Assembly: GCF_019112545.1 (NCBI RefSeq)
Contig: NW_025064895.1
Coordinates: 798,049 to 862,048, forward strand
Length of the DNA stretch: 64,000 bases
Direction of reading: 5' to 3'
Source of the DNA: Guyanagaster necrorhizus
Taxonomy: Eukaryota > Basidiomycota > Agaricomycetes > Agaricales > Physalacriaceae
Both the position numbers and the translations under genes were made by a program. Every line of letters starts with the position of its first letter. Within the stretch, counting starts at the first letter, position 1. A model generated the notes under the pieces. That model made no database searches, was not told the DNA's origin, and was given only the letters and a program-made list of their open reading frames with translations. Positions 38,501-49,742 of the stretch are shown piece after piece.

Positions 38501-39403
38501 AATTTGTTTCTCAATTTACTCACATCTTAGTCATAGCTCTTGATATGAAACTCCACCTTACTTTTGGTTACCATCCAGAGGCTGATAGACAAACTGAATG
38601 AACAAACCAAACTCTGGAACAGTACATCCACATCTACTGCTTCTACCAGCAGGACAACTGAGACACTCTTTTACTTATTGCTGAGTTTGTCTACAACAAT
38701 ACCCCTAATGCATCCACTGAGATTTCTCCATTCTTTGCCAACAAGGATTACCACTCTAACATCACTGTTCATCCTGAAAGGAACATCACCTTCACTTGGG
38801 TCTGAGACTTTGCAGTCGACCTTGACAAACTCTATCAAGTGTTAAAAGATGAAATCTCTAAGACTCAGGCTTGCTACAAGATCTAAGCAGACAAGCATCA
38901 GATTTCAGCATCTCTATTCACAGTGGGTGACAAGGTCTACCTCAGTTTCAAACATATTAAAACCACCTGCTCAACCAGAAAATTCTTAGAGAAATACTTT
39001 GATTCTTTTGAAATCATAGTCTAACCTAGTTTCCACTCCTTTATGCTAAGGCTCTCACCAGATCTCCAGTCCATTCATCCAGTATTTCATGTGTTACAAT
39101 TAGAACCTATAAAAGAAAACACCATTCTTAACTGAATCCAACTACTGTCACCTCCAGTTGAAGTCAACAGAGAAGAACATTTTGAAATAGCCCAAATCCT
39201 CAACTCTAAACTGAACTGCTGGTTCTGCTGCCCACTGCTGTATAAGATCCAGTGGCTAGGCTACAAAGGTACCAATAAAGAGTTTGCTTAGTTATCAGCC
39301 TCTGAGTTTTCTGCTGACAAATTTATTGAAAAATTCCACCATCAATACTCTGGCAAATCAGAACCCTTATCCAAAGTCACTCAATCATTCTATTCTTGAC
39401 ATA
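35528..39403 (+). pseudogene. Gypsy-D pol: protease, RT, RNase H, integrase, chromodomain
   Basis: The protease is the open ORF 35528-35959; the usual DSGSS reads NSDSSYCFVDTKYIAVN, so the catalytic Asp has become Asn, and VLGYNWLPCYNPLID closes the domain. RT spans about 36,328-37,240 with YLDDILIYS intact near 36,950. RNase H at 37384-37653 includes [19 protein letters not shown]. Integrase runs about 38,100-38,850 with the zinc-binding H/C segment and FHPEADRQTE-like motif. The chromodomain tail at about 39,170-39,400 reads YKIQWLGYKGT and HHQYSGK. Arg-to-stop changes (CGA to TGA) dominate the breaks. Confidence 0.87.
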
Positions 39404-39448
39404 AGATGACTCCAGATGCCACCAGTGTCCCATCTTACTATTTCAATT

Positions 39449-40840
39449 TTAACCACCAATTACTATCATTCTAATCACCCTTTTACACTTTCAAGTTAAA
39501 ATCTTGTAGCTACATTTTTTCTCCACTACCAACATCTGACACCTCTTTTTATATACATTTTGTACAAAATCTTTACAAGAAGCAGAATCTGAACACTCTC
39601 TCCACCTCTTCAACTCCTCTATATCCTCATCCAGCCCCTTTAATATCACCTTCTGTAGATTTTCCACCTCTTGATTCTTCTCATCCTTGAAAAGCAGATG
39701 AGCCTTCTTTCAGGCCTCCAATTTAGACTCTGAAAACAACTCTGAGGGAGATAACATATTGTCTGACCTATAATTATCCTGGAGACTCACTACAGTACTA
39801 TGGATATCTGCCACCTCATCTGCCAACTCATCCACACAATGTATCAACTTGCATATTAACTTTGAAAGCTAGTGAAGACTGACAGAGACCTATACACTGC
39901 TGATCACCTCACTTGCAGTGATATCTTTGTTGAACAAACAGGTGGTCTTTTTAACCTTGCAATGGGCACAAGTCCACCCATGGCCAATGCCTTCAGTTAC
40001 CAGGCATGCATAACATAGTGCACTATCTTGATGGCAGCACATGCAACTCCCTGAAAATAGAACTAAGACAAGTCAACCAGAAACAATAAGACACTTACTT
40101 TCACCACTTAATTTCTCCTTACTCTCCACTGGCCCTGCAACCTCCAACTTCACTCTCTTCTTGGAACTGACCACCATCTCCACCTCACTATCACCCATCA
40201 CACTCTGAGACTTGAACTTCTGTTTTTGGCTCTGTTTCACCAAAACCACCACTCTCCTCTTCTCCTCTTGCACTCTCTTTCTCCTCTCCAGAGTTCTCTT
40301 AGATTCTTCTGACTTATCATCCTCCTTGGTTTCCTTGTCTTGCTTATCATCAGACTCCAGAGGCATATGGCCAGTCATCCTCTTGAAGCAAAGACTGAGG
40401 CTAAGACCAAACTATTCTGCCAGCACTTGATACAGATGAAAATCAATAGCCTCCATGGAGGTCATTTGCAACCTGCTCTCCATTACCAACTCTTCTGGTG
40501 GCACACCTCTGGTTTCCACCTCTCTTGCTGTGGCCTCTACAGCCTCTCTCTCCTCAGCCTCCCTTCAAGCTGCCTCTCTCAATGTCTCCTCTGCCTTCTT
40601 CACCTGCCTCTCTACTGCCTGCCAGACCTCCTCTCTCTTCTTCTCCAACCTCTCTTGCTGCTTCTTTCTCGATGTCTCTCAGACCATATAGTCTATCCAG
40701 ACCTTCTCCTCTCTCTCTCACTCCCTTTTCCACTCTAAGTGGATTTCCACAGCCTCCATGTACTCTTCCTCTACAGTTTACTATTCCAGACAGAATAATT
40801 TCTTGGCCTCTTTAGGGCCATCAAGAGTGAGCTCCCTCAT
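39449..40840 (-). pseudogene. Antisense accessory gene in Gypsy-D: coiled coil plus Cys-rich domain
   Basis: The minus frame starts with MRELTLDGPKEAKKLF at 40840. It passes two or more stops, then reads a long Glu/Lys/Arg-rich coiled coil (about 40,500-40,690), then the open part 40073-40378, which is strongly charged. A clean intron (GTAAGT to TTTTCAG, 40051-40098, 48 bp) joins it in frame to a Cys-rich segment, SCMCCHQDSALCYAC followed by WTCAHCKVKKTTC (about 39,930-40,050), and then a second helical region ending near 39,449. The gene lies tail to tail with pol, 45 bp from its stop, and before the 3' LTR. Mushroom genomes contain many hypothetical proteins of this coiled-coil plus Cys-rich type; the function is unknown and this copy is decayed. 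Confidence 0.6.
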
Positions 40841-41026
40841 CAAAGGCTCAGGAGTTTATAAGCAATGATACATAGCAAGAGGCAACATAGTTGGAAAAGT
40901 CTAAGCAATGATAGTGGTATCTGATCAAGTTGCAAAATTTCCTATAGTCACTAACAATTTTCCATATAGCCCCACCAGCTATTGGGATCTGTGCTCTTGA
41001 GGGCAAGAATGCTAATAGGAGAATAC

Positions 41027-41523
41027 TGTTATGCACATGCTACTGGCCTCCATGTCACCTCAACCAACCACAGATTCAATCACCAAAACCCACTGGACTC
41101 TGCTCACTTTCTATTATCTATGAATTTTATTTTCACTATTATTATTTTACATCTATATTTCACATTGTAATATCTAGACTCTAAACTTGGTAGCAAATAT
41201 TGACATCAGAACCCAATGGAACCAACTTGGAATTAGCTACAATTAGTATATAAGCCATGTAGAATTATTGTAACTACTCAGTTTGAATATCAACTTGGAT
41301 AGCCATCTACACTTTGTACTCACTTCAACTTCTTCTTTCTCATCCATGGGATTCTGCTCTGAAGGATACTCCTCTTCACTTCTCTAACAGAACTCTATTC
41401 CATCCATCCAAATCCTTAGGCCCTGACTCAAGGGTGACATTGCCAATAGCTTCATTGATACCTATGCACTCTGCTGGTCTTCACATGTGCACTCAAACCC
41501 ACTTAATTGTTATATTCCTAACA
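41027..41523 (+). repeat. Gypsy-D 3' LTR
   Basis: 497 bp. AGTTTGAATAT at 41280-41290 is the exact reverse complement of the primer-site segment 34031-34041, and TATATAAG begins 33 bp before it. Confidence 0.92.
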
Positions 41524-41571
41524 CACACTTATTATATGTAAGAAAAGAGAAGCAAAAAGCTTCAAGCTAAT

Positions 41572-42033
41572 TGTTAAGCCCAAGTGACATATGATCTAAA
41601 TATGTGATAAACAGATGCTGTATCATCTTTGTACAGTCATGTCTGAGTTCACTATATGTGTTTATATGGCTTTATGTCTCAAAGCTGTTACAAGTTAGAC
41701 TTGAGATAGAATAGTAGATGAATAAACTTTAGCTTGAAGCTGAGATTATATCAGCAAGAGTTATTCTACTTATATACAGTTCATCCATAGTGATATAAAT
41801 ATTACTATCTATTGTGTCTTTTTATGGTCATTGTGCTCTTTGTCCTTGAGCATCATTACTGTCTACAAAAGTCTTATTATGCATTGCTGAGCAATGTTGT
41901 CATATCAAAAGACAATGACTGATTGGCTTGTTGTGATGACTAAGTCAGTCCCACAGTCCTAAGTGCTGGTCTAAGCACTCTGACTAAGCATAAATAGAGG
42001 TTAATATGAGGAAAAGATAGAAAAATCATAACA
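41572..42033 (-). repeat. Gypsy-B 5' LTR
   Basis: 462 bp with intact TG start and ACA end in plus orientation. TTAGCTTGAAGCT (41729-41741) is complementary to the primer site 41558-41570, one base outside the LTR. Confidence 0.9.
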
Positions 42034-42171
42034 AAAACAATCTCTATGTTGCTCTTATCTTATATAATCATAGCTACTAATACTGAAGATCAAAGGTCAA
42101 CACTTATCATCTTTTGACCTTCAACTTCAGACCTAGCTTTTTCTGCTGTGCTATATAATCTGCTCTCAACA
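42034..42171 (+). repeat. Copia-2 5' LTR, remainder
   Basis: Resumes with the second copy of the Gypsy-B target site and aligns with 46723-46860. GATTATGGGCC follows at 42172, the likely initiator-Met-tRNA half-molecule primer site. Confidence 0.87.
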
Positions 42172-42239
42172 GATTATGGGCCTCATATCTTACTAAGTCA
42201 AGTAAAATTTTTGTTCTCTTTTGCTAACTATTCATTAGA

Positions 42240-43240
42240 TGTTAAAGTCTCACTCACTTTCTCAAGAGACATCACTATCTATTTGGAAGTTGCATCTATC
42301 TATCATGAGCCTCTATACACTTTCTAACACTAATGGTCTCTTTTTTTCTCTCACTATGATGAATGACTCAGATATCATCAATACTATCAAATATGACTTT
42401 CCCAATCTCTATGCTGGCAATTAGAACCACTTTGCACTCTCATTTGAGGCCTACATATGTATCAAGAGGCTATTTGGCCACTTTGATGGCACTGAGGAGC
42501 TACTAAAGCAAGTCAACCTTAGTAAACCCACAAAGCTCAAAAAGAAGGAGACAAAAGCTTACCTTCAGGCTTATTTATCTGCAGCAGGATACTTTTGACT
42601 TTGCATTGATGAATCACAGCACACTCATATCAGTTTTCTTATGAGTAAGCCCACAGCTATGTGATTGAAACTGAAAGACATTCACCAACAGCAAAAATTG
42701 AGCACCTATTTTAATGTCTATAATGTCTTATTTAGCATTCAGAAGGACAACAAAGAGTCTCTCTCTACTCTTGTTGAATGTGTCTTACAGGCTATACAAA
42801 ACATCAAAGCACTCCACTCTGAAAAGTTCACTATCAATCAACTTGATGAAGAGCTCTAATCTATGACTCTCATCTATGCTCTCCTATCTGATTATGACAA
42901 TTTTATATTATCAGTCCTTTTTCTCTATTCTCTCAGTCTTGACAAACTTGTTGCCATCTTCCACACTAAAGAGATGCAGCACTGCTCTCATAACACCACT
43001 TCAGCAATATTGTTTAAAGTGAATGCTGTCAGAGTCTAAGCCACTTATATAGCATCATCTGATATCATCTGCAGCTGATGCACCAACTCTAGACATACTG
43101 AGGAGAAGTGTTTCAGCAAAAAGAAAGCCAAGGAGTGAGCTATGCAGTATGCCCAAGAATATCAGAATATAAAATCAGACAAGAAGGCAGGAGAGACAAA
43201 GACAGAGAAGTCAAATATTGCAAAAGAGACTGCTAGCTAA
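42240..43240 (+). pseudogene. Copia-2 Gag
   Basis: Opens at 42239 (MLKSHSLSQETSLSIWK) and continues in interrupted frames through the UBN2-type Gag block (FNVYNVLFSIQKDNKESLSTL at about 42,700) to a zinc knuckle near 43,065-43,115 (C-x-x-C-x4-H-T-E-E-K-C-F). The frame after that is Lys-rich. Stops are at about 42,421, 42,598 and 42,858. Confidence 0.75.
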
Positions 43241-43249
43241 GTGAGTATT

Positions 43250-44510
43250 AATCTCTTATTCTCAGCATCATTTAACTGGAATATGGATACAGATGCTTCA
43301 TCTCATATGAGCTATCATTGAGATTGGTTTCATGTCTGGACACTATATGTGATTCTAATTCAGTAAGTGGACAATTCAATCATTTATTCAGCAGATATAA
43401 GGACAGTTGTGTTTGAGTCTAAAGAGAGGAGTGAAGAGGTCTGTGAGGCTGTCAAGTTCCAGAATGTACTGTATGTATCTGATTTTTGCAATAACTTGCT
43501 TTCACCCTTCTATTTTATATGTCATAAAAGATATGAGATTAACATAGCCAGATCATCTATTCAGTTTTTTCAAAACAAAGTGCTTCATTTCTCAGCCACT
43601 GTCAATGATAACAATGTTGAATACCTTAATAGCACTACTCATATTACAAGGCCAGTAACCTCAAATGCTGTGAGCACCTGTTCACTTGATCTGACTTTAT
43701 AGCATTAATGAACCTGTCACAAAAGTATAAACATTGTCTGAGACATGTATGAGAACCAGCTTGTCTTAAATATGAAGATGAACAATATACAATTCAGTCC
43801 TGACTCAATTTGTAAACTCTACCTTATGGATAAGTACAGGTGACATAATATTCCTCAAGAGCCCTCACTCCTTCTAATATATTCTCTCACGATTGTATTC
43901 TCTGATCTTAAAGGATCCATGCCAGTTGCTACACCAAAAGGTTACCACTACTGGATCACATTTATATGTGGTGCTCTGCATTTTTGAGCTGTTGTCTTGC
44001 TAAAGCATAAGAGTGATGCTCTAGCTGAATTTAAACACTACAAAGTCTATGCTAAAAATTTTTATAGCCTGAAGATTCTAAAGAAGTAAGATAATAGTGG
44101 AGGAGAGTATATAAGTCATGAATTTGATCAGTTATGCATAGATGAAGGGATATCAAGATGCTATACTGAGTCTGATGAGCCTCATCAAAATAGAATTGCA
44201 GAACATGCAAATCATAATATTGCTGAAGGAGCTATTACCATGCTTTATGAAGCTCATCTCTCTCTCTTCTTCTGGGGACTAGCAGTGCTTGTATTTGTAT
44301 ATATATGCAACTGTTGCTCTACAGTACCATTTTTTAAAATAAGACCATACATTGGCTGGCACAAGAAGAAATCTGACATCTCTAACTTGCATGTCTTCAG
44401 CTGCTTAGCTTATATCCATGTCAAAAAGAACAAGCAACAAAGCCTTCAGCCACACACCACCAAATATATATTTGTTGGATATCCATCAGATACAAAGACA
44501 TAGAAGTGCT
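43250..44510 (+). pseudogene. Copia-2 protease and integrase
   Basis: The protease starts near 43,280 with WNMDTDASSHMS (family W-x-x-D-T-G/D-A-S-x-H-M) and runs through the open ORF 43367-43702, with VKFQNVLYVSDFCNNLLSPF. The integrase is heavily broken between 43,720 and 44,240, then readable at 44240-44503 (LYEAHLSLFFWGLAVLVFVYICN and GYPSDTK), the C-terminal copia integrase segment. Confidence 0.78.
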
Positions 44511-44647
44511 GAAACCCTGTAACCAAGAAGTTCATCATATCAAGCCATGTTGTTTTTGACAAGCAAGTATTTTCAGGAAATACAAAAACTCTTATCAACC
44601 TCTTTTGTGATCTATTTTCTTCACTCTCAAATCTGTCAGATTCTCCT

Positions 44648-46680
44648 ATGCTGTCTGATCAAGGGGAAGACCTCAATAATGATGATCTTCCACTGCTAAA
44701 AAATCTTCCAGCACTGAATCTCTTATCTCCTCTAAGTCCATCACCTCCAGTATCACTTCTTTCTCATAATATTATAACCCCTTCTGGCTCACCATTTGAT
44801 GGATCTCTCTCAGATCTAACTCTATCACTATCACCACCACCTTTAACAGACCTAGGCAAATATAAATACAGAATATGTGATAATAGCTTATATGATCCTG
44901 GCTCTGATTATGACTATGGAATATGCTAAAATGTCCACAATGATGATCATGTGAGAGATGCAGAGGATTAAGCACACACAGCCTTTATGAAAGACAAAAC
45001 TATTCTTGAAGGCATAGCTTTCTCCAGCCAGACAATAGAGCATTTGACAATAGAGGAAAGACTGAAAGTTGCATTTGAGAGCATGACAAAAACAGCTTAC
45101 AAGGCATTCACATATGATAGTGAATCTAAATCCTTCTATGAAGCTATGAAATGTCCTCCAGAGAAAGCTGCTATACAAGAGATACAGGCACTTGTTGAAA
45201 ATGGCATCTTTGAGTCAGTGAAATGCCCTTCAAATCAAAAGGCAGTTGGGAGTTGCTGAGTATTCAAAGTGAAATGCAATGCTGATAAATCAATTGAGTG
45301 CTACAAAGCAAGGCTTGTTGCAAAGAGATACTCATAATGACCTGGCTTTAATTACACTGAAACCTTCTCTCCAACACTAAAATGGGCTGTCCTATGAGCT
45401 GTCCTGGCACTTGGTGCCCTTAAGGATTTAGAGCTATAGAGTGTCAATATCTCATCAGCATTTTTCAATAGTGAGCTGACAGAAGAGGTGTATATGAAGC
45501 AGCCAGAAGATTTTGAGAAGAAAGGAATGAAATAGGTCTGATGCCTCTTCAAGTCTCTATATGGACTAAAGCAAGCTGGAAGAGAATAGCACAAAAAGCT
45601 ACATGCAACATTGACTAATGCCATAGGTTTTGAATAGGTAAAATGCAAGCATAGTGTCTGGGTTTATAAGAGGGATAGTGAATATATCATTATTTCAGTC
45701 TTCATTGATGACATGACCATTGCCACAAAGATATCAGATGGTGTTGCAAAAGTCATTAATAATCTCAAGAAGCACTTCAAGCTTCAGAATTTGGGTCCAA
45801 CATCTTACCTCCTTGATGTCAAGATCAAGCTGACTAAGCCAACCAAACTCTCTCTCTCTTCCAGTGCCAATACATCTTAGATATTCTGCAACATACAGGA
45901 ATAGCTGACTGTAACTCTGTTCTGACACCTTTGAATCCAAACATAAAACTTACAGCAGATCAGTCTCCCAAAACATCAGAAAAATATGAGACAATGTGGA
46001 CAATCTCATGTCTGAATGTGCTTGGCTCTATAGCCTACCTTGCTATTGCTACCAGGCCTGATATTGCTTATTCTATGAGTGTGCTCTCATAATTCAGCAA
46101 AAACCCTGGCACAGCCCACTGAGAAGCTCTCAAACAGCTTCTATACTATCTGAAGGGCACAGTTGACTATCATATTGTCTACTCTCCTGACTCTGAGTCA
46201 GATTCACCAGTCTTCAACTTCAAGACTTATTGCAATGCAGATCATGGGGGTGACAAAGATAGTGAGCATTCCACAAGTGGCTTTATTATCAAAATGGAGA
46301 CTGGAGCTATTAGCTGGATGAGTCATCTTCAGGTATTTATGACACTCTCAACAACAGAGACAGAATATGTTTCAGCTGTGTCTGCTGGTCAGAAAATCCT
46401 TTAGCTTTGCAACTTGTTCACAGAATTTCACTATTCATTCACCAATGCCTCAGTTCTCTATATTGACAATGAGTCTGCTCTATCAGTTGCTTGAAACCCT
46501 GAATATCATAGCCAGATTAAACATCTTGACCTTTGATTCTATTAGCTGTGCAATGAAGTTGAGAAGAGGTGCATCCATATAATCCATTTATGAACTGACA
46601 ATATGCCAGCCAATGTCTTAACAAAGAGATTGGGAAGAGAGAAGCTCAGACACATAATTACCTCACTCAGACTCATCTCA
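44648..46680 (+). pseudogene. Copia-2 linker, reverse transcriptase and RNase H
   Basis: A Pro/Ser-rich linker (44648-44929) is followed by RT: SFYEAMKCPPEKAAIQEIQAL at about 45,135, ARLVAKRYS at about 45,310, NISSAFFNSELTEEVYMKQP near 45,460, FIDDMTIA near 45,700 (catalytic Asp pair present) and LKKHFKLQNLG near 45,775. RNase H covers about 46,000-46,680 (IATRPDIAYSMSV, STSGFIIKMETGAISWMS in shifted frames). Stops and frame changes are numerous. Confidence 0.8.
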
Positions 46681-46713
46681 ATACCTCTATAGACATATTC
46701 AGTTGAGAGAGTG

Positions 46714-46860
46714 TGTTGAAGTAGAACAACCTCTATATCACTCTTATCTTGTATAATTATAGCTATCAATACTGAAGATCAAAGATCAACACTTATCAGC
46801 TTTTGACCTTTGACTTTAGATCTGGCTTTCTCTGCTATGCTACACAATCTGCTCCCAACA
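46714..46860 (+). repeat. Copia-2 3' LTR
   Basis: 147 bp, intact TG...CA ends. It preserves the unmutated Gypsy-B target AGAAC at 46723-46727. Confidence 0.9.
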
Positions 46861-46865
46861 AAAAC

Positions 46866-48965
46866 CAGGATAATTGAAAGCCTTTCTATAACCAAATGCT
46901 TTCAGCTGCTCCTTTATGCTGAAATTAAAGCTTTATCCAGAAAATTAAAAAGTAAATTAGATAATTCACTTGTACAGATGCTCTATTTATTTTCAGCTTC
47001 TCAAGTTCTGCTTGATGCTCACCTTTCATCTTTTGACATCATGCATTACCAATGGATTCAAACTATATTTGAATATAGTTATCCAAAGATGAACTAAAAA
47101 GTGAAGAATACATATCCTGGTCACTTCTTCAACATATCTTTGCCTTTCTTGACAGTATGCCTCTTTTATTTCTTGTAGAAGAAAGAGAAACTGGGTCTCA
47201 ATGGCCTTGAATTCTTCTTATAGACATGAGAGAGATAAGCATTCTACCTGAGCTGATGATGAATTTAACATCTATTTTCTTGGTAAGCAAAGATATAAAA
47301 CTTACTCAGCAATACTTTAGTAGGTAAGAGCATGATGATCAAGGACAACACATCCTCATTGTCAGCTATCTCTGGAGTGTGACATAATGCTACATAGTTT
47401 CATGAATACAATGGCCAAAAGAGATGAGCTGGATACTTCACTGTTTGCTGACACATTTTGAGTGTATCTATGTTTGAAATACAAAATCAATGTGGCATAT
47501 GCTCCTACAACAAAACTGGTAACATGTTGAGTAAACTATGGCTACTTAGGGAAAGCCAAACCTATGTGGCATGTATTCATGAACAATAGATTCACCTATG
47601 CTAGCTCTGAGAAACCTGATATTGAGAACAGACAGTCTATCATTCTATGAGTGGCCTTCCAGATAGTCATTGATGATTGACTCATAAATATCAAGCAAAG
47701 ATCCTTTGAGGATTATGCAAGCTGCAGAATGTCTTATAGGCTGAGAAAACTCAAAATCTATAAGTGAACAAATTAAATGCCTAATGAAAGTGCTGTGCAG
47801 AATAAAGACTTCAAGCCATATCTCAACAGGCATGAATAAAATCCCTTGGAGTCTTTCTATATGAGTACATCTTGGCATCATCACTGAAAGCTGCTATAGA
47901 TTGTCAGAGAGGAATGGCAGAGTATTTAAGCACATGCTGCTGTTAGATGCTTAATGGCACATGTTCAGATGCAACATGAGACAGCTATAAAGCTTGCTGA
48001 GTCTTTATTTTGGAAACTCAGAACTTTCTCCTGGTCATGGACCTCTGTGCCATGCCATTCAAGCCCTCTGGGGCATCAGAGTGACCTAGATCTGATGGTC
48101 TCTTGGTGATGTTCTGATCATAGTAAATAAGACAGTTATGCATCTTCAATATCCAACTTTCAAATGGATGCATCCCATCCAGTCCTAAGCAGCCAGTTCA
48201 TGAGTCCCAATGAGAACAACTCTGCAGTCAGCTGCCATCATTGTACATGTCAACCACAAGCTCTTCAGTCAAACTCTGATAGCCTTCCACCTTAAGCTTT
48301 CACAAAAAGTATCACATGCATTGAAGTCTTCAACATAGATATGCAGCACAGACAATTTTTTCACCAGAGCTTCAATGTATACCTTTCAAAGCTGAAAGCA
48401 AGATCAGCATGGACATTATCACTGCCAGCATGCAGCACTTATGCTGGCTATCACAAGTTGGCTATGTGTAGGAAAGTGAATGAAAACTTGATTTCTACAA
48501 TGGCAGTGGAACTTAGAACAATGGCACCATGAGAGTACAGGACAAGATGAATTTGTTATTTGAGAGTAAGACACATGGAAAGAAAGAGAGCTGCAATGTT
48601 GGTATATATTGTCATAGGAAATCAGCATTTGTGGTGACTTGGTGACTTTAGGGTCAGTTGCCAACCAGCTGATCTGGAATCTTTGGTCCTGAACCCTGAC
48701 AGAATGCTGTTTGTTGGCCTGTTCTCATCTTGTAGTAATAAAGGAAAAATAACAGATATCTGGTAGAATAAATTCAGGAACATCAGTAAACTGAATCTGA
48801 ATCTGATGGACTCAGTTGTACTGCTCCCTGTCTTAAGTATTAGTGAATGAGCAGCACTGAATGGACTCAGGTTACTCATAGCACTGGGAGTCTGTTCATT
48901 CTGTATTAGCTTATGATAATGCTAATCTTAAAGAAGACTTGCACACAATATTTCATCAAGAGTGA
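46866..48965. other. Unassigned CpG-free host DNA up to the compartment boundary
   Basis: No LTR, transposase or gene was recognised. On plus, a readable but stop-ridden stretch at about 47,900-48,330 (containing GPLCHAIQALWGIRVT) and another at about 48,480-48,600 may be remnants of host genes. I found no CG dinucleotide by eye in this stretch. Confidence 0.35.
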
Positions 48966-49742
48966 GACGAGTATGGTCAATTTTGCTATGTTTATCATCA
49001 ATGCATGGACATATCACAGGGTGTTGAGACACTGAGATTGCACACACTCGGGATATCTCACAAAATAAAAAAGACGTGGCGTGCAAGAAGTTGTTGGTGG
49101 TGAAAAACAAAAGGATGTGTCAAGTATTTTCTGTGAGGAACAGGCCAAAAAGGAAGGCGAATCACCGGCAGAAGATAATTTATGCTATCACACTTTCAAC
49201 TTTACTGTATGACAAAGATATTCAACTGCAAGGACAAGAACATATTGACAAGAGTAAACAAGCGTAGAAATTATGTATGAGGCGCGATGGGGGGATTAGA
49301 ACGATCACAAGAACCATTACGATGAACCATAGTGACTGCCTCCAGTTCATGGGCGTCTCGCAGGTGAAGAAAGACGCGTTCGTCTTAGGCGCGGACGAGG
49401 CTAAACTGGGCTGTCCTCACCCCTTGAATAGACATAGGCAAGGAAGGACCCAGGATGATGGTGCTGTATAGATGAGGAACCTAGTTGATAGGATAATGAT
49501 CCATGCGCAGAGCGAATAGCGTCCTTGATGGCGTTTGTGGTCTGAGCGATTGCGATAATCTCCTTCACGCCCGTGTAATTTAGAAGACTCTAAATGTGAC
49601 AATGAGTTATAAGGAAACGACGGCGACGAAGTAGTAGCTTAACGGCTCGCGTAGCTGCTCGCGGGCCATTGTAGCATTCTGATGATACTGCGATCAAAGT
49701 AGAGTCGGTTGACATAGAAAACGATGACTCAATCGTCGAATA
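48966..49742. other. Start of CpG-normal DNA, no gene assigned
   Basis: CG dinucleotides reappear from about 48,968 and become dense by 49,300. Short overlapping ORFs on both strands (49277-49471 plus, 49417-49602 minus) lack recognisable motifs, and neither is favoured. Confidence 0.35.

Larger units (their letters stand above)
33532..41523 (+). mobile_element. Gypsy-D: second chromovirus family, nested in the Gypsy-B leader
   Basis: Two 497-bp LTRs (33532-34028 and 41027-41523), TGTTA to CTAACA, are flanked by CACAC at 33527-33531 and 41524-41528. Removing the element and one CACAC rejoins the Gypsy-B leader. Plus-strand genes are Gag (34135-35510) and pol (35528-39403). An antisense accessory gene lies at 39449-40840. 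The element is distinct in sequence from the A/B/C family. CpG is nearly absent, but the RT active site is intact. Confidence 0.93.
17818..42033 (-). mobile_element. Gypsy-B: chromovirus of the Gypsy-A family, host to two nested elements
   Basis: Its LTRs are 17818-18279 and 41572-42033, both 462 bp. The target duplication is AGAAT (17813-17817) and AAAAC (42034-42038). Both derive by one transition from AGAAC, which is what the intact Copia-2 3' LTR has at 46723-46727. The minus-strand coding parts match Gypsy-A block by block: chromodomain/integrase/RNase H/part of RT at 18280-20486, rest of RT to Gag at 28573-32520, and leader ORF at 33060-33520. Gypsy-C and Gypsy-D interrupt it. Nearly all CpGs are gone. 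Confidence 0.92.
17804..46860 (+). mobile_element. Copia-2: Ty1/copia LTR retrotransposon interrupted by Gypsy-B
   Basis: The 3' LTR is 46714-46860 (147 bp, TGTTGAAGTAGAAC to CTCCCAACA). The 5' LTR is split: its first 14 bases are at 17804-17817, then Gypsy-B intervenes, and it resumes at 42034 and ends at 42171. Removing Gypsy-B and one target copy restores 147 bp. The flanking duplication AAAAC is at 17799-17803 and 46861-46865. GATTATGGGCC follows the 5' LTR, close to the GGTTATGGGCCC site used by copia elements with initiator Met tRNA. Internal genes are at 42240-46680. Confidence 0.9.

Noticed and set aside
40340..40815. Leu/Ser-rich plus ORFs in the Gypsy-D 3' region, looking like hydrophobic membrane proteins
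   Set aside because: They are complements of the Glu/Lys/Arg-rich coiled coil on minus; the minus reading has an intron and a Cys-rich domain and is the better explanation.
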